From Cellulomonas xiejunii (GTDB lineage: Bacteria; Actinomycetota; Actinomycetes; Actinomycetales; Cellulomonadaceae): a DNA stretch of 64,000 nucleotides. The stretch covers positions 2,976,001-3,040,000 of the forward strand of contig NZ_CP101987.1 of NCBI RefSeq assembly GCF_024508315.1. Direction: 5' to 3'. Made by a program: the position numbers and the translations under genes. The notes below the pieces were generated by a model. It searched no databases. It was not told the origin of the DNA and saw only the letters and a list, made by a program, of their open reading frames with translations. Shown piece after piece: positions 29,921-38,217 of this stretch. How positions within the stretch are numbered: position 1 is the first letter of the stretch; each line of letters starts with the position of its first letter.

Positions 29921-29926
29921 AGTGTA
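29921..29926 (-). promoter_or_regulatory. Probable -10 box of the menJ-nuo transcript
   Basis: On the minus strand TACACT fits TAnnnT and lies in a locally A/T-richer stretch (GGTTACACTCG), 44 bp upstream of the menJ GTG. No strong -35 is evident. Confidence 0.45.
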
Positions 29927-30125
29927 ACCAGCCCGTCCGGGCATGTCTGCGAAGGGTTGGCTTACCTCAGCGACAGCGCCGGACGTTGGTCCCGCGCCCG
30001 GCTCCCGAGCGGCCACGACGCACCGCCCGCGGTCCCGCTCCCTGCGCGGGACGCACCGGCGTGACCCATCCTCCCCGGACCCGGCGCGCCCCGGCGCGAG
30101 CGCCGCGCAGCGCACACCTCGCAGG

Positions 30126-30818
30126 TCAGGGCCGGGTCGCGCGGTGCAGGGCGACGATGCCGCCCGACAGGTTGCGGAAGGCCACCTTGTCCCATCCGGC
30201 ACCCCGCACCAGCAGGCCCAGCTCGCGCTGGTCCGGCCAGCTGCGGATCGACTCCGCGAGGTACACGTAGGCGTCCGGCTCCTTGGACACCGCCCGCGCG
30301 ACGGGCGGCAGGGCCCGCATGAGGTAGTTGGTGTAGACCGTGCGGAACGGCGCGAACGTCGGCCGGGAGAACTCGCACACCACCAGGCGTCCCCCGGGCC
30401 GCGTGACGCGCAGCAGCTCGCGCAGCGCGGCGTCGACGTCGGACACGTTGCGCAGCCCGAACGACATGGTCACCGCGTCGAAGGACTCGTCGGCGAACGG
30501 CAGGTGCAGCGCGTCGCCCGCCACGAACGGCAGGTCCGGGCGGCGGCGGCGGCCGACGCGCAGCATGCCCGTCGACAGGTCGCACGGCACGACGTGCACG
30601 CCCGCGTCCGCGAGCGGCTCGCTCGACGTCCCCGTGCCGGCGGCGAGGTCGAGCACCGTCTCGCCGCGCTCGGCGCCGAGCGCCGCGAGCGTGGCCTTGC
30701 GCCACGCGCGGTCCTGCCCGAGCGAGATGACGTCGTTCGTCAGGTCGTACCGGTGCGCGACCGCGTCGAACATGGCGGCGACGTCGCGGGGGTCCTTGTC
30801 GAGGGCGGCGCGAGGCAT
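30126..30818 (-). CDS. menG: Demethylmenaquinone methyltransferase (MenG/UbiE)
   Basis: A 230-residue SAM-dependent C-methyltransferase performing the last step of menaquinone head-group synthesis. [20 protein letters not shown] is the UbiE/COQ5 N-terminal signature, [16 protein letters not shown] is SAM motif I, and [15 protein letters not shown] with [17 protein letters not shown] completes the fold. The length is typical. Upstream it is divergent from the TRM11-like gene. Downstream on the same strand, 249 bp away, lies menJ. Confidence 0.96.
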   Translation of the reverse strand: MPRAALDKDPRDVAAMFDAVAHRYDLTNDVISLGQDRAWRKATLAALGAERGETVLDLAAGTGTSSEPLADAGVHVVPCDLSTGMLRVGRRRRPDLPFVAGDALHLPFADESFDAVTMSFGLRNVSDVDAALRELLRVTRPGGRLVVCEFSRPTFAPFRTVYTNYLMRALPPVARAVSKEPDAYVYLAESIRSWPDQRELGLLVRGAGWDKVAFRNLSGGIVALHRATRP

Positions 30819-30932
30819 GCGCCCATGGTCGCAGGTCCGAGCGGTCGGGCGCGCACCGTGCTCGGGTAGCGTGCGGCGTGGGCGCGCCGCCGGGTCGCGC
30901 CACCGATCCGACCCCCGGGGGCGTCACCACCC

Positions 30933-31982
30933 ATGCCGCAGTACGCGATCCTCGTCCAGCCGTCGGCGAACCGGGTGTACACCCAGAACGCCGCGCGCCT
31001 GCTGAGCAACGAGCTGCTCGCGCTCGACGACCTGCTCCTGGGCGGCCGCGTCGCCGCCGCGGGTGGTCCCGTCGAGCGCAGGCTGGGCGGTGTCCCGTAC
31101 CTCGTGCTCGACGCACCGGACCTCACCGTGGACGACCTGCGCGTGCTGGCCAACCTGTCGTCGCTGTTCGCGCTGTTCGAGCTGCGGGACGACGGCTCGC
31201 TGCTGCCGCTCGACGCACCGCGCCTCGACCGCTACGACGACGACCTGCTGACGATCCTCAAGTACATCGGCAAGACGAACGAGCAGCTCACCCGGCTGCT
31301 GCTCAACCTCACGGCGGCAGCCGCGCTCCCGGTCGAGGGGTTCCTCGGCTCGCGCGTGCGGGTGCTCGACCCGATGTGCGGGCGCGGGACGACGCTCAAC
31401 CAGGCGCTGATGTACGGCTGGGACGCGTACGGCGTCGACGTCGACCGGCGCGACGTCGAGGCGTACACCGCGTTCGCCGCGCGCTGGCTGCAGGACAAGC
31501 GGCTCAAGCACCGGTCGAGCTCGAGCCGCGTGCGGGTCGCCGGCCGCAACCTGGGCCGCCGCACGACGTTCGAGCTCGCCGCCACCAAGGACGAGTACCG
31601 CGCCGGTGACGTGCAGACGCTCGAGATCACGCAGGGCGACACGCTCGACACGGACCGCATGTACCGCGCCGGCTTCTTCGACGTCGTCGTCGCGGACGCG
31701 CCGTACGGCATCCAGCACGGGTCGGTGACCGGGCCGCGGACGCCGTCGCGCTCCCCGCGGGACCTGCTCACCGACGCGATCCCGGTGTGGACGACCGTGC
31801 TGCGCCGCGGCGGCGCGATGGGCCTGTCGTGGAACACCAAGGTGCTCCCGCGCGAGGACCTGGTCGCGATGCTCCGCGACGCCGGGCTGGAGCCGCTCGA
31901 CGGGCCGGCGTTCCTCGGCCTGGCGCACCGCGTGGACCAGGCCATCGAGCGCGACGTCGTGGTGGCCCGCAAGCCGCGTTGA
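30933..31982 (+). CDS. TRM11-like SAM-dependent RNA methyltransferase
   Basis: A 349-residue protein with an N-terminal region of about 130 residues resembling the accessory part of TRM11-type enzymes, followed by a Rossmann methylase domain. SAM motif I is VRVLDPMCGRGTTLNQAL (about 146-163). The catalytic motif IV reads VVVADAPYGIQH where (D/N)PPYG is expected, an unusual Ala. TRM11/THUMP-type enzymes methylate guanosine N2 in tRNA, so a tRNA substrate is likely but unproven. It starts at ATG 30933 without a clear ribosome site. Confidence 0.8.
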   Translation: MPQYAILVQPSANRVYTQNAARLLSNELLALDDLLLGGRVAAAGGPVERRLGGVPYLVLDAPDLTVDDLRVLANLSSLFALFELRDDGSLLPLDAPRLDRYDDDLLTILKYIGKTNEQLTRLLLNLTAAAALPVEGFLGSRVRVLDPMCGRGTTLNQALMYGWDAYGVDVDRRDVEAYTAFAARWLQDKRLKHRSSSSRVRVAGRNLGRRTTFELAATKDEYRAGDVQTLEITQGDTLDTDRMYRAGFFDVVVADAPYGIQHGSVTGPRTPSRSPRDLLTDAIPVWTTVLRRGGAMGLSWNTKVLPREDLVAMLRDAGLEPLDGPAFLGLAHRVDQAIERDVVVARKPR

Positions 31983-32029
31983 GACGAGCGTCGCACCGCT
32001 CCGCACCCGGTCAGCGGCCCGCGAGGGCC

Positions 32030-32035
32030 TACGCT
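32030..32035 (+). promoter_or_regulatory. -10 box close to the menF start
   Basis: TACGCT lies 8 nt before the ATG at 32044, giving an almost leaderless transcript. No ribosome site is seen in between. Confidence 0.45.
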
Positions 32036-32043
32036 GGACGACG

Positions 32044-33369
32044 ATGAGCACGTCGCCCGAGACCCCTGTCACCGGCGGCGTCCCCCGCCCCCTGCTCGTG
32101 CGCACGGTCGAGTGCGACCTCCCCACAGGTGACGCCCCGGACGCCGCCGACCTGCTCGACCTGCTCGGCCCCGACGCCCCCCTCGCGTGGGTGCGCCGCG
32201 GCGACGGGCTCGTCGCCTGGGGCGAGGCCGTCCGCGTGGAGGTGCACGGCGCCGACAGGTTCGCGGCCGCCGAGCGTGCGTGGCAGCGGGTCCTCGAGCA
32301 CGCGATCATCCGCGACGAGGTCCGGCTGCCGGGGACCGGCCCGGTCGCGTTCGGCTCCTTCGCGTTCGACGACGACTCCCCCGCGGGCGGTGTCGTCGTC
32401 GTGCCACGGGTCGTCGTGGGCCGCCGCGACGGCCGGACGTGGCTGACGACCCTGAGCACCGCCGGCGAGCTCGGTCCCGCACCGCGGCTGCGCGACGTCG
32501 TCCCGCACCACCACGCACCGACCTCGCCGGGCGAGGTCACCTACACCGACGGCGCCGTCGACGCCGATGCCTGGCTCGACGTGGTCGCGCGGGGGATCGC
32601 CGCGATCCGCGGGGGCGAGGTCGAGAAGGTCGTGCTCGCGCGCGAGGTCCACGCCCGCACGGAGCACCCGCTCGACGTGCGGTGGGCCCTGCAGCGGCTC
32701 GCCGACCGGTACCGCTCGTGCTGGACGTTCAGCGTCGACGGGATGATCGGCGCGACACCCGAGCTGCTAGTGCGCTCGGAGCGCGGGCTCGTCACGTCCC
32801 GGGTGCTCGCGGGCACCATCCGGCGCACGGGTGACGACGACGCGGACATGGGCCGCGCCGCGATCCTCGCGCACTCGTCGAAGGACCTCGAGGAGCACGA
32901 GTACGCCGTGACGTCGGTCGCGCGGGCGCTCGCACCGTTCTGCTCGTCGTCGAACGTCCCCGACGTGCCGTTCGTCCTGCCGCTGCCGAACGTGCTGCAC
33001 CTGGCGTCCGACGTCACCGGCGTCCTGACCGCACCGCAGGGGGACGACGCACACCCCTCCTCGCTCGCGCTCGCCGCGGCCCTGCACCCGACCGCCGCGG
33101 TCTGCGGCACCCCGACGCAGGCTGCGCGCGCGCTCATCACGCGCATCGAGGGCATGGACCGCGGCCGGTACGCGGGCCCGGTCGGCTGGTTCGGTGCCGA
33201 CGGCGACGGCGAGTGGGGCATCGCGCTGCGCTCCGCAGAGGTGGACCGCGACGACCCGCGCCGCCTGCGGCTGTTCGCCGGCTGCGGTGTCGTCGCCGCG
33301 TCCGACCCGGCAGCCGAGCTGGCCGAGTCACGCGCGAAGCTCGACCCCATGCGTCACGCGCTGTCCTGA
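32044..33369 (+). CDS. menF: Isochorismate synthase (menaquinone pathway, MenF)
   Basis: A 441-residue chorismate-utilising enzyme that makes isochorismate, the first committed step to menaquinone. The C-terminal chorismate-binding domain shows EVEKVVLAREVHA, GATPELLVRSERG, AGTIRRTG and HPTAAVCGTPTQAA, followed by YAGPVGWFGADGDGEWGIALR and the Mg site around LFAGCGVVAASDPAAELAES. Lack of anthranilate or salicylate pathway neighbours, and the men genes nearby, favour MenF over entC-type siderophore synthesis. Confidence 0.92.
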   Translation: MSTSPETPVTGGVPRPLLVRTVECDLPTGDAPDAADLLDLLGPDAPLAWVRRGDGLVAWGEAVRVEVHGADRFAAAERAWQRVLEHAIIRDEVRLPGTGPVAFGSFAFDDDSPAGGVVVVPRVVVGRRDGRTWLTTLSTAGELGPAPRLRDVVPHHHAPTSPGEVTYTDGAVDADAWLDVVARGIAAIRGGEVEKVVLAREVHARTEHPLDVRWALQRLADRYRSCWTFSVDGMIGATPELLVRSERGLVTSRVLAGTIRRTGDDDADMGRAAILAHSSKDLEEHEYAVTSVARALAPFCSSSNVPDVPFVLPLPNVLHLASDVTGVLTAPQGDDAHPSSLALAAALHPTAAVCGTPTQAARALITRIEGMDRGRYAGPVGWFGADGDGEWGIALRSAEVDRDDPRRLRLFAGCGVVAASDPAAELAESRAKLDPMRHALS

Positions 33370-33421
33370 CGTCGTCGCGACCCGGGAGCGGGGCGCGGAG
33401 CGCGAGCGACGGGACGCGTGA

Positions 33422-33458
33422 GGGCCCGCCGCGAGAGGGGGGATCTCACGGCGGGCCC
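33422..33458. terminator. Hairpin downstream of menF
   Basis: GGGCCCGCCG, a 17-nt loop, CGGCGGGCCC: a perfect 10-bp stem, 52 bp past the menF stop. Confidence 0.65.
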
Positions 33459-33538
33459 GTGCATGCACCGCGCACACGGCGCGACGCCGGCACCGCGGAC
33501 GTGACGCGGTCGGCGCCGCTCGGCCGTGGCGCGGCGCT

Positions 33539-33570
33539 CGGGCGCGGCCCCGTCGCGGGGGCCGCGCCCG
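33539..33570. terminator. Terminator of the htrA-like gene
   Basis: CGGGCGCGGCCCC, loop of 6, GGGGCCGCGCCCG: a perfect 13-bp stem, 7 bp beyond the minus-strand stop of the protease gene. Confidence 0.8.
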
Positions 33571-33577
33571 GGCCTGA

Positions 33578-35095
33578 TCAGCCCTGACCCTGCTGCTGCT
33601 GCTGCTGGAACCACTCCCAGAGGTCCTCGGGCGTCATGCCTTCAGGCAACCCACCCTGGCCCTGGCCCTGGTCGCCCTGATCCTGCTGCGGGGCCGTGCC
33701 GAAGTCGTCCGGCCGCGTGGCGAGCGTGACGTCCAGCTCAATTGCCTTGCCGTCGCGCACGACCGTCAGCGTGGCCTCGTCGCCCGAGGACATCGCCCGG
33801 ACGAACGCGGTGAGGGACTCGGCGCCGCCCACGGGCTCGTCCCCGATCGCGACGATGACGTCCCCGGGCTGGACCCCCGCCTCACCGGCGGGCGAGCCCT
33901 CGGTGACGCTCTCGACGACGGCGCCCCGACGCGTGATCCCGTCGGCGGTAGCCGTGCCGTCGGACAGGGTGACGCCCAGGAACGCGTGCTCCGCCTGCCC
34001 GTTGTCGATGAGCTGGGACGCGATGTTCTTCGCCAGGTTCACGGGGATCGCGAAGCCCAGCCCGATGGATCCCGACGCCTGGCTCAGCGTCGCAATCGAG
34101 GACGTGATGCCGATGACCTTCCCCGTGGCGTCGAACAGCGGACCACCGGAGTTGCCCGGGTTGACCGCGGCGTCGACCTGGATGGCGTTCGTCACCGCAC
34201 CGTCGGCACCGTCCACGCCCTGCGTGGAGACCGGACGGTCGACGGCCGAGACGATGCCGGTGGTCACCGTGTTGGCCAGCCCCAGGGGGTTGCCCACGGC
34301 CATCACCGGGTCGCCCACCTTGACGTCGTCGGAGTTGCCGAGCGAGGCGGCCTGCAGGTCGTCAGGGGCGTCGAGGATGCGGACGACCGCGAGGTCCGTG
34401 GCGGCGTCCGTGCCGACCACCTCGGCCTCGAAGATGCGGCCGTCGGTGAGCGTCACGCGGACGTTGCCCTGCGCGCCGGCGACCACGTGGTCGTTGGTCA
34501 GCACGTACCCGGAGTCGTCGATGACGAAGCCGGACCCCTGGCCGCCGCCGGACTGCGTCTGCACGTCGATCGCGACGACGGAGTCCTGCACGGCTGCGGC
34601 GACCCGCTGCCAGTCCGGGTCCTGCGCGCTCGATCCCGTGACGGGCGCCTTGTCGCTGTCGGAGCTGCCGAGGCCGGCGATCGACGACGCGCGGTCGGAC
34701 GAGCCGGGCTGGTCCAGGTAGTCGAGGGTCGCGATCGACCCGCCACCGACGAGCAGCCCGACGACCGCGGCGGACGCGATCCACGCCCAGGTCCGCGAGC
34801 TCTTGCGGCGCTGCGGGTCCGCGGGCGCCGCCCACGGGTCGGACGGCGGGGTCGCCCCCGGGGGCGCCTGGCCGGGCCCGGTCGTGGTGGCGCCGAAGGC
34901 AGCACCGGGTGCGTGCCCGGTCGACGCGGGTGCGGCACGGTGGGCCGTCTCGTAGCGCGCCCACTGCTCCGCGGGCGTCAGACGCGGCTCTCCGGCGGGC
35001 GGGGTGGCGCCGGCGGCGGGGAGCGGCTGGGTGGCGCGGACGTCCGGCCCGGTGGTTCCGGCGGCGGACCGCGGCTCGGGGGTGGAAGTGGTCAT
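33578..35095 (-). CDS. HtrA/DegP-type membrane-anchored serine protease with PDZ domain
   Basis: A 505-residue extracytoplasmic quality-control protease. Residues 1-100 are a disordered Pro/Ala-rich cytosolic region, 103-125 one membrane helix, and about 165-385 the trypsin-like domain with triad His203 (TNDHVV), Asp234 (AATDLAVVRI) and Ser316 (NPGNSGGPLF). Residues 390-465 are a PDZ domain (GVQPGDVIVAIGDEPV). The C-terminus is an unusual Gln/Gly-rich tail ending in a run of six Gln. The start ATG 35095 has GGAGG 5 nt upstream. A longer start at 35122 is less likely. The promoter region carries repeats typical of OmpR-type regulator sites, so envelope-stress induction is plausible. Confidence 0.93.
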   Translation of the reverse strand: MTTSTPEPRSAAGTTGPDVRATQPLPAAGATPPAGEPRLTPAEQWARYETAHRAAPASTGHAPGAAFGATTTGPGQAPPGATPPSDPWAAPADPQRRKSSRTWAWIASAAVVGLLVGGGSIATLDYLDQPGSSDRASSIAGLGSSDSDKAPVTGSSAQDPDWQRVAAAVQDSVVAIDVQTQSGGGQGSGFVIDDSGYVLTNDHVVAGAQGNVRVTLTDGRIFEAEVVGTDAATDLAVVRILDAPDDLQAASLGNSDDVKVGDPVMAVGNPLGLANTVTTGIVSAVDRPVSTQGVDGADGAVTNAIQVDAAVNPGNSGGPLFDATGKVIGITSSIATLSQASGSIGLGFAIPVNLAKNIASQLIDNGQAEHAFLGVTLSDGTATADGITRRGAVVESVTEGSPAGEAGVQPGDVIVAIGDEPVGGAESLTAFVRAMSSGDEATLTVVRDGKAIELDVTLATRPDDFGTAPQQDQGDQGQGQGGLPEGMTPEDLWEWFQQQQQQGQG

Positions 35096-35144
35096 GGGTG
35101 CCTCCTTGTCGAATCCCATCACACCGCGTCGTCCTGAGATCGGC

Positions 35145-35173
35145 CTCCCAGGGGGCTGGGAGTTTCCTGGGAG
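35145..35173. promoter_or_regulatory. CTGGGAG direct/inverted repeats upstream of the htrA-like gene
   Basis: CTCCCAG GGGG CTGGGAG TTTC CTGGGAG: an inverted repeat plus a direct repeat at an 11-bp interval, one helical turn. Closer to the gene a CTCAGGAC occurs on the coding strand. Tandem sites at 11 bp are typical of OmpR/PhoB-family regulators such as MprA, which controls htrA-type genes in mycobacteria. The regulator here is unknown. Confidence 0.4.
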
Positions 35174-35177
35174 TATG

Positions 35178-35237
35178 CCGGGCAGACGGCCCGCGCAGCG
35201 GTCAGGACCGGGCAGACGGCCCGCGCAGCGGTCAGGA
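35178..35237. repeat. Perfect 30-bp tandem duplication at the end of menD
   Basis: A 30-bp unit (begins CCGGGCAGACGGCCC, ends GCGGTCAGGA) occurs twice head to tail without mismatch at 35178-35207 and 35208-35237. The menD stop codon lies in the second copy, so the first copy is a relic of the same 3' end. The perfect identity suggests a recent event. Confidence 0.9.
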
Positions 35238-37169
35238 CAGCGGCGACAAGGCCTTGTCGACGGCCGCCGCGACTTCCGCCGCCAGACGTTCCCCCAGGGA
35301 GCGCCGGTGCGCGCGGTCCACCCGCACCTCGACGACGCTCATCCCCGTCCCGGGCGCGGCGAGTGCGGGCAGCAGGCCGTCGGTGTCGACGACCCGCGTG
35401 TGCCGCACCCCGTACGCGGCGCACAGCGCGGCGATGTCGACCCCGTGCGGCGTCGCGAACACCCGCTCGAACACGTCGGCACGCTCCGGGGCGCCGTGCT
35501 CGAGCGTCGTGAACACCGAGCCCCCGTCGTCGTTCGAGACGACGATCTGCAGGTCGACCGACGGCTCCGCCGGGCCCCGCAGCAGCCCGCCCACGTCGTG
35601 CAGGAACGTCAGGTCGCCGAGGTAGGCGCGCACGCGACGGTCCGGCAGCGCGAGCGCCACGCCCGTGGCCGTGGCGATCGTGCCGTCGATGCCGGCCAGG
35701 CCCCGGTTGGCGAGCACGAGCGGCGCCAGGTCCCAGCGGGCGACCAGGTCGAGGTCCCGCACCGGGTTGGACGAGCCGACGACGAGCACGTCGTCCGGCG
35801 CGCTGGCACGCGCCACAGCACGCGCCAGGGCCCAGCCGCTGACACGCGGACCGCTGCGCGACCGGCGCGCGTCCTCGGGCGCGTCGAGGACGCCGGAGAG
35901 CACATCCTGCGCGGCGGCGTCGGCGGTGCGCCACGCGTCGAGCCATCCCGCGGGGGCGCCGACCCGGCCCTGCCGCATGCGCCACGGGACCTCGAGCAGC
36001 ACCTGGGAGGCGTTGCGCGCGGCGTCGGGCCAGTCCGTGCCACGGGGCGCGACGACCAGCACGTCGACGTCGGGCCGCGCGAGCAGCACCTGGACGGGTC
36101 GGCTCAGGGTCGGGCGGCCGAGCACGACGACACGGCCGACGCGCCCTCCGAGCCGCTCGTCCGCGAGCAGGAGCCGGTAGGCGCCGACCGCGTTGGGGCC
36201 CTGCCGCGCACCGGACGACGGCTCGGCCAGGAGCGGCCACCCGTTCGCCTCCGCGAGGCGGGCCGCCCCGGGCCCCGCGCCGTCGCCCGCCACGACGACC
36301 GTGGGGACCGCGCCGCGCGCCCGCCGCGACGGCCGAGCACGCTCCCGCTCGTCGTCGACGGCCTCGACGACGAGCGGGACCGCGCCCGTCGACGCGGCCG
36401 ACTGCTCCGCGGGCTGCGCGCGCCCGCCGACGTGCGACAGGCCGGCGTCCGCGGCGGTGGGCCACGGCTCGTCGCCCGGCACCAGCGGCTCGCGGAACGC
36501 GAGGTTGAGGTGCACCGGCCCCGGGTCGCCCGTGCGGGCACCGGTCGCGGCAGCCAGGGCGCGCGACACCACACGGCGCAGGTCCCGGTCCTCACCCGGC
36601 AGACCGCTCGGTGCGGGGACGTCGACCGCGAGGCGCACGGAGGACCCGAACAGCTGCGCCTGCTCGGTCGTCTGGTTGGCGCCGGTCCCGCGCAGCTCGT
36701 GCGGCCGGTCGGCCGTCAGCAGCACGAGCGGCAGGCCGGCGTGGCGCGCCTCGAGGACCGCGGGGTGCAGGTTCGCCACGGCCGTGCCGGACGTCGTGAC
36801 GACCGCGACCGGGCGGGCGGGACCCGGCCCGCGCAGCCCCGCGTGCGCGGACGCCTTGGCCAGACCGAGCGCCAGGAACCCCGCGTCGCGCTCGTCGACG
36901 CGCACGTGCAACCGGATCGCGGGCGCCCCGGCGGGGCGCTCGTCGTCGGGACGGGCGGCGTCGGCGAAGGCGTACGCGAGGGGCGCGCTGCGCGACCCGG
37001 GCGCGAGCACGACGTCCCGCACGCCGAGCGCCGCGAGGGCCTGCACCAGGACCCGGGCGGCCGCCACGGCCGGCGACGGCGGACGCGCGCCGTCGCCCGG
37101 CAGGGCCGTCGCGTCGCGGCGCTGCCGGCGGCGGGCGGGCGGGTCCTCGGGCGTCACGTCCGCCATCAT
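35232..37169 (-). CDS. menD: 2-succinyl-5-enolpyruvyl-6-hydroxy-3-cyclohexene-1-carboxylate synthase (MenD)
   Basis: A 645-residue thiamine-diphosphate enzyme joining 2-oxoglutarate to isochorismate. VVLAPGSRSAPLAYAF, VDERDAGFLALGLAKAS (catalytic Glu), TTSGTAVANLHPAV and ADRPHELRGTGANQTT are all MenD signatures. The ThDP/Mg motif is GDLTFLHDVGGLL to VSNDDGGSVF. It is longer than E. coli MenD (556) through an N-terminal basic extension and Arg-rich inserts near the middle. The ATG 37169 overlaps the menC stop (ATGA), with a second ATG one codon later. Confidence 0.96.
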   Translation of the reverse strand: MMADVTPEDPPARRRQRRDATALPGDGARPPSPAVAAARVLVQALAALGVRDVVLAPGSRSAPLAYAFADAARPDDERPAGAPAIRLHVRVDERDAGFLALGLAKASAHAGLRGPGPARPVAVVTTSGTAVANLHPAVLEARHAGLPLVLLTADRPHELRGTGANQTTEQAQLFGSSVRLAVDVPAPSGLPGEDRDLRRVVSRALAAATGARTGDPGPVHLNLAFREPLVPGDEPWPTAADAGLSHVGGRAQPAEQSAASTGAVPLVVEAVDDERERARPSRRARGAVPTVVVAGDGAGPGAARLAEANGWPLLAEPSSGARQGPNAVGAYRLLLADERLGGRVGRVVVLGRPTLSRPVQVLLARPDVDVLVVAPRGTDWPDAARNASQVLLEVPWRMRQGRVGAPAGWLDAWRTADAAAQDVLSGVLDAPEDARRSRSGPRVSGWALARAVARASAPDDVLVVGSSNPVRDLDLVARWDLAPLVLANRGLAGIDGTIATATGVALALPDRRVRAYLGDLTFLHDVGGLLRGPAEPSVDLQIVVSNDDGGSVFTTLEHGAPERADVFERVFATPHGVDIAALCAAYGVRHTRVVDTDGLLPALAAPGTGMSVVEVRVDRAHRRSLGERLAAEVAAAVDKALSPLS

Positions 37170-38122
37170 GCCCGAGCCCGCACGGCGGTGAGCCTGCCGC
37201 CCCAGCGCGCCACGAGCGCGGGCGGTGCTGCCGCCGCGCCCACCAGCGCCGCGGACGGCTCGGGGCGCCGGACCTCGATCGCGCCGTCGCGCGGCAGCAA
37301 CGGGTCGCTCACGAGGTCGTCGGCGAGCAGCGCCGCGGTGGCCAGACCGCACGCGTACGGCAGCTCGGGCAGCGCGCCGGCCAGGGCGAGACCTGCGGCG
37401 AGCCCGACCGACGTCTCGAGCGCCGACGACACGACCACGGGCAGACCGGCCTGCTCGGCGAGCCGCAGGCAGGCGCGCACGCCACCGAGGGGCTGCACCT
37501 TCAGGACGATCACGTCGGCCGCGTGCCGCCGGACGACCGCGAGCGGGTCGTCGGTGCGTCGCACCGCCTCGTCCGCCGCGAGCGGCACGTGCGTACGGCG
37601 CCGCAGGGCCGCGAGGTCGTCGACCCCCGGCACGGGCTGCTCGGCGTACTCCAGGCCCCCGGCGGCACGGTCGAGAGCCGCCAGGCGCCTCACGGCCGTG
37701 TCGACGTCCCAGGCTGCATTCGCGTCGACACGGATCGCGCCGTGCGGACCGAGCGCGTCGCGCACGGCCTCGAGCCGGGCCTCGTCGGCGCCGGCGGGCT
37801 GCCCGGGCTCCGCGACCTTGACCTTCGCGGTGCGGCACCCCCCGGACCCGGTGACGATGCGGTGGGCGTGCGCGGGGTCGACCGCAGGGACCGTCACGTT
37901 CACGGGGACGTGCGTGCGCACCGGCGCCGGCCAGCCGTCGTCGGCGGCCTCGCGCGCCGCGCGCCACCAGCGCGCCGCGGCGGTGTCGTCGTAGTCCCAG
38001 AAGGGGCTGAACTCGCCCCACCCCGCGTCGCCGCGCACGAGCACGCCGTCACGTCGGGTCAGACCGCGGAAGCGGGTGCGCAGCGGCACGTCCCACACGA
38101 CGACGTCCGGCTCCGTACCCAC
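37166..38122 (-). CDS. menC: o-Succinylbenzoate synthase (MenC)
   Basis: A 318-residue enolase-superfamily enzyme dehydrating the MenD/MenH product to o-succinylbenzoate. The acid/base lysines are in TAKVKVAE and VLKVQPLGG. The metal ligands are in IRVDANAAWD, EYAEQPVPG and LAADEAVRR. SSALETSVGLAAGLALA is the usual C-terminal loop. It is co-transcribed with menD (4-bp overlap). The GTG 38122 follows a TAGCCT box by exactly six bases, which implies a leaderless operon start. Confidence 0.95.
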   Translation of the reverse strand: MGTEPDVVVWDVPLRTRFRGLTRRDGVLVRGDAGWGEFSPFWDYDDTAAARWWRAAREAADDGWPAPVRTHVPVNVTVPAVDPAHAHRIVTGSGGCRTAKVKVAEPGQPAGADEARLEAVRDALGPHGAIRVDANAAWDVDTAVRRLAALDRAAGGLEYAEQPVPGVDDLAALRRRTHVPLAADEAVRRTDDPLAVVRRHAADVIVLKVQPLGGVRACLRLAEQAGLPVVVSSALETSVGLAAGLALAGALPELPYACGLATAALLADDLVSDPLLPRDGAIEVRRPEPSAALVGAAAAPPALVARWGGRLTAVRARA

Positions 38123-38128
38123 GTCCCC

Positions 38129-38134
38129 AGGCTA
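38129..38134 (-). promoter_or_regulatory. -10 box of a probable leaderless menC-menD transcript
   Basis: On the minus strand TAGCCT, then GGGGAC, then the GTG start of menC. Confidence 0.55.
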
Positions 38135-38205
38135 AGCCGCACGCGCACCTGCGCCGACCGCCGCCGCGGGCGGGCGAGGTGGCGGGGTGTCCGCGGGGGC
38201 GTCGT

Positions 38206-38211
38206 TAGGGT
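38206..38211 (+). promoter_or_regulatory. -10 box of a probable leaderless menB transcript
   Basis: TAGGGT, then six bases, then GTG at 38218. It is divergent from the menC promoter 72 bp away. Confidence 0.55.
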
Positions 38212-38217
38212 GGTGGC

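Noticed and set aside
30868..30932. Leaderless start at the GTG after TAGCGT upstream of the TRM11-like gene
   Set aside because: That GTG is in the wrong frame for the methylase and opens a frame with no recognisable protein. The ATG at 30933 fits the family.
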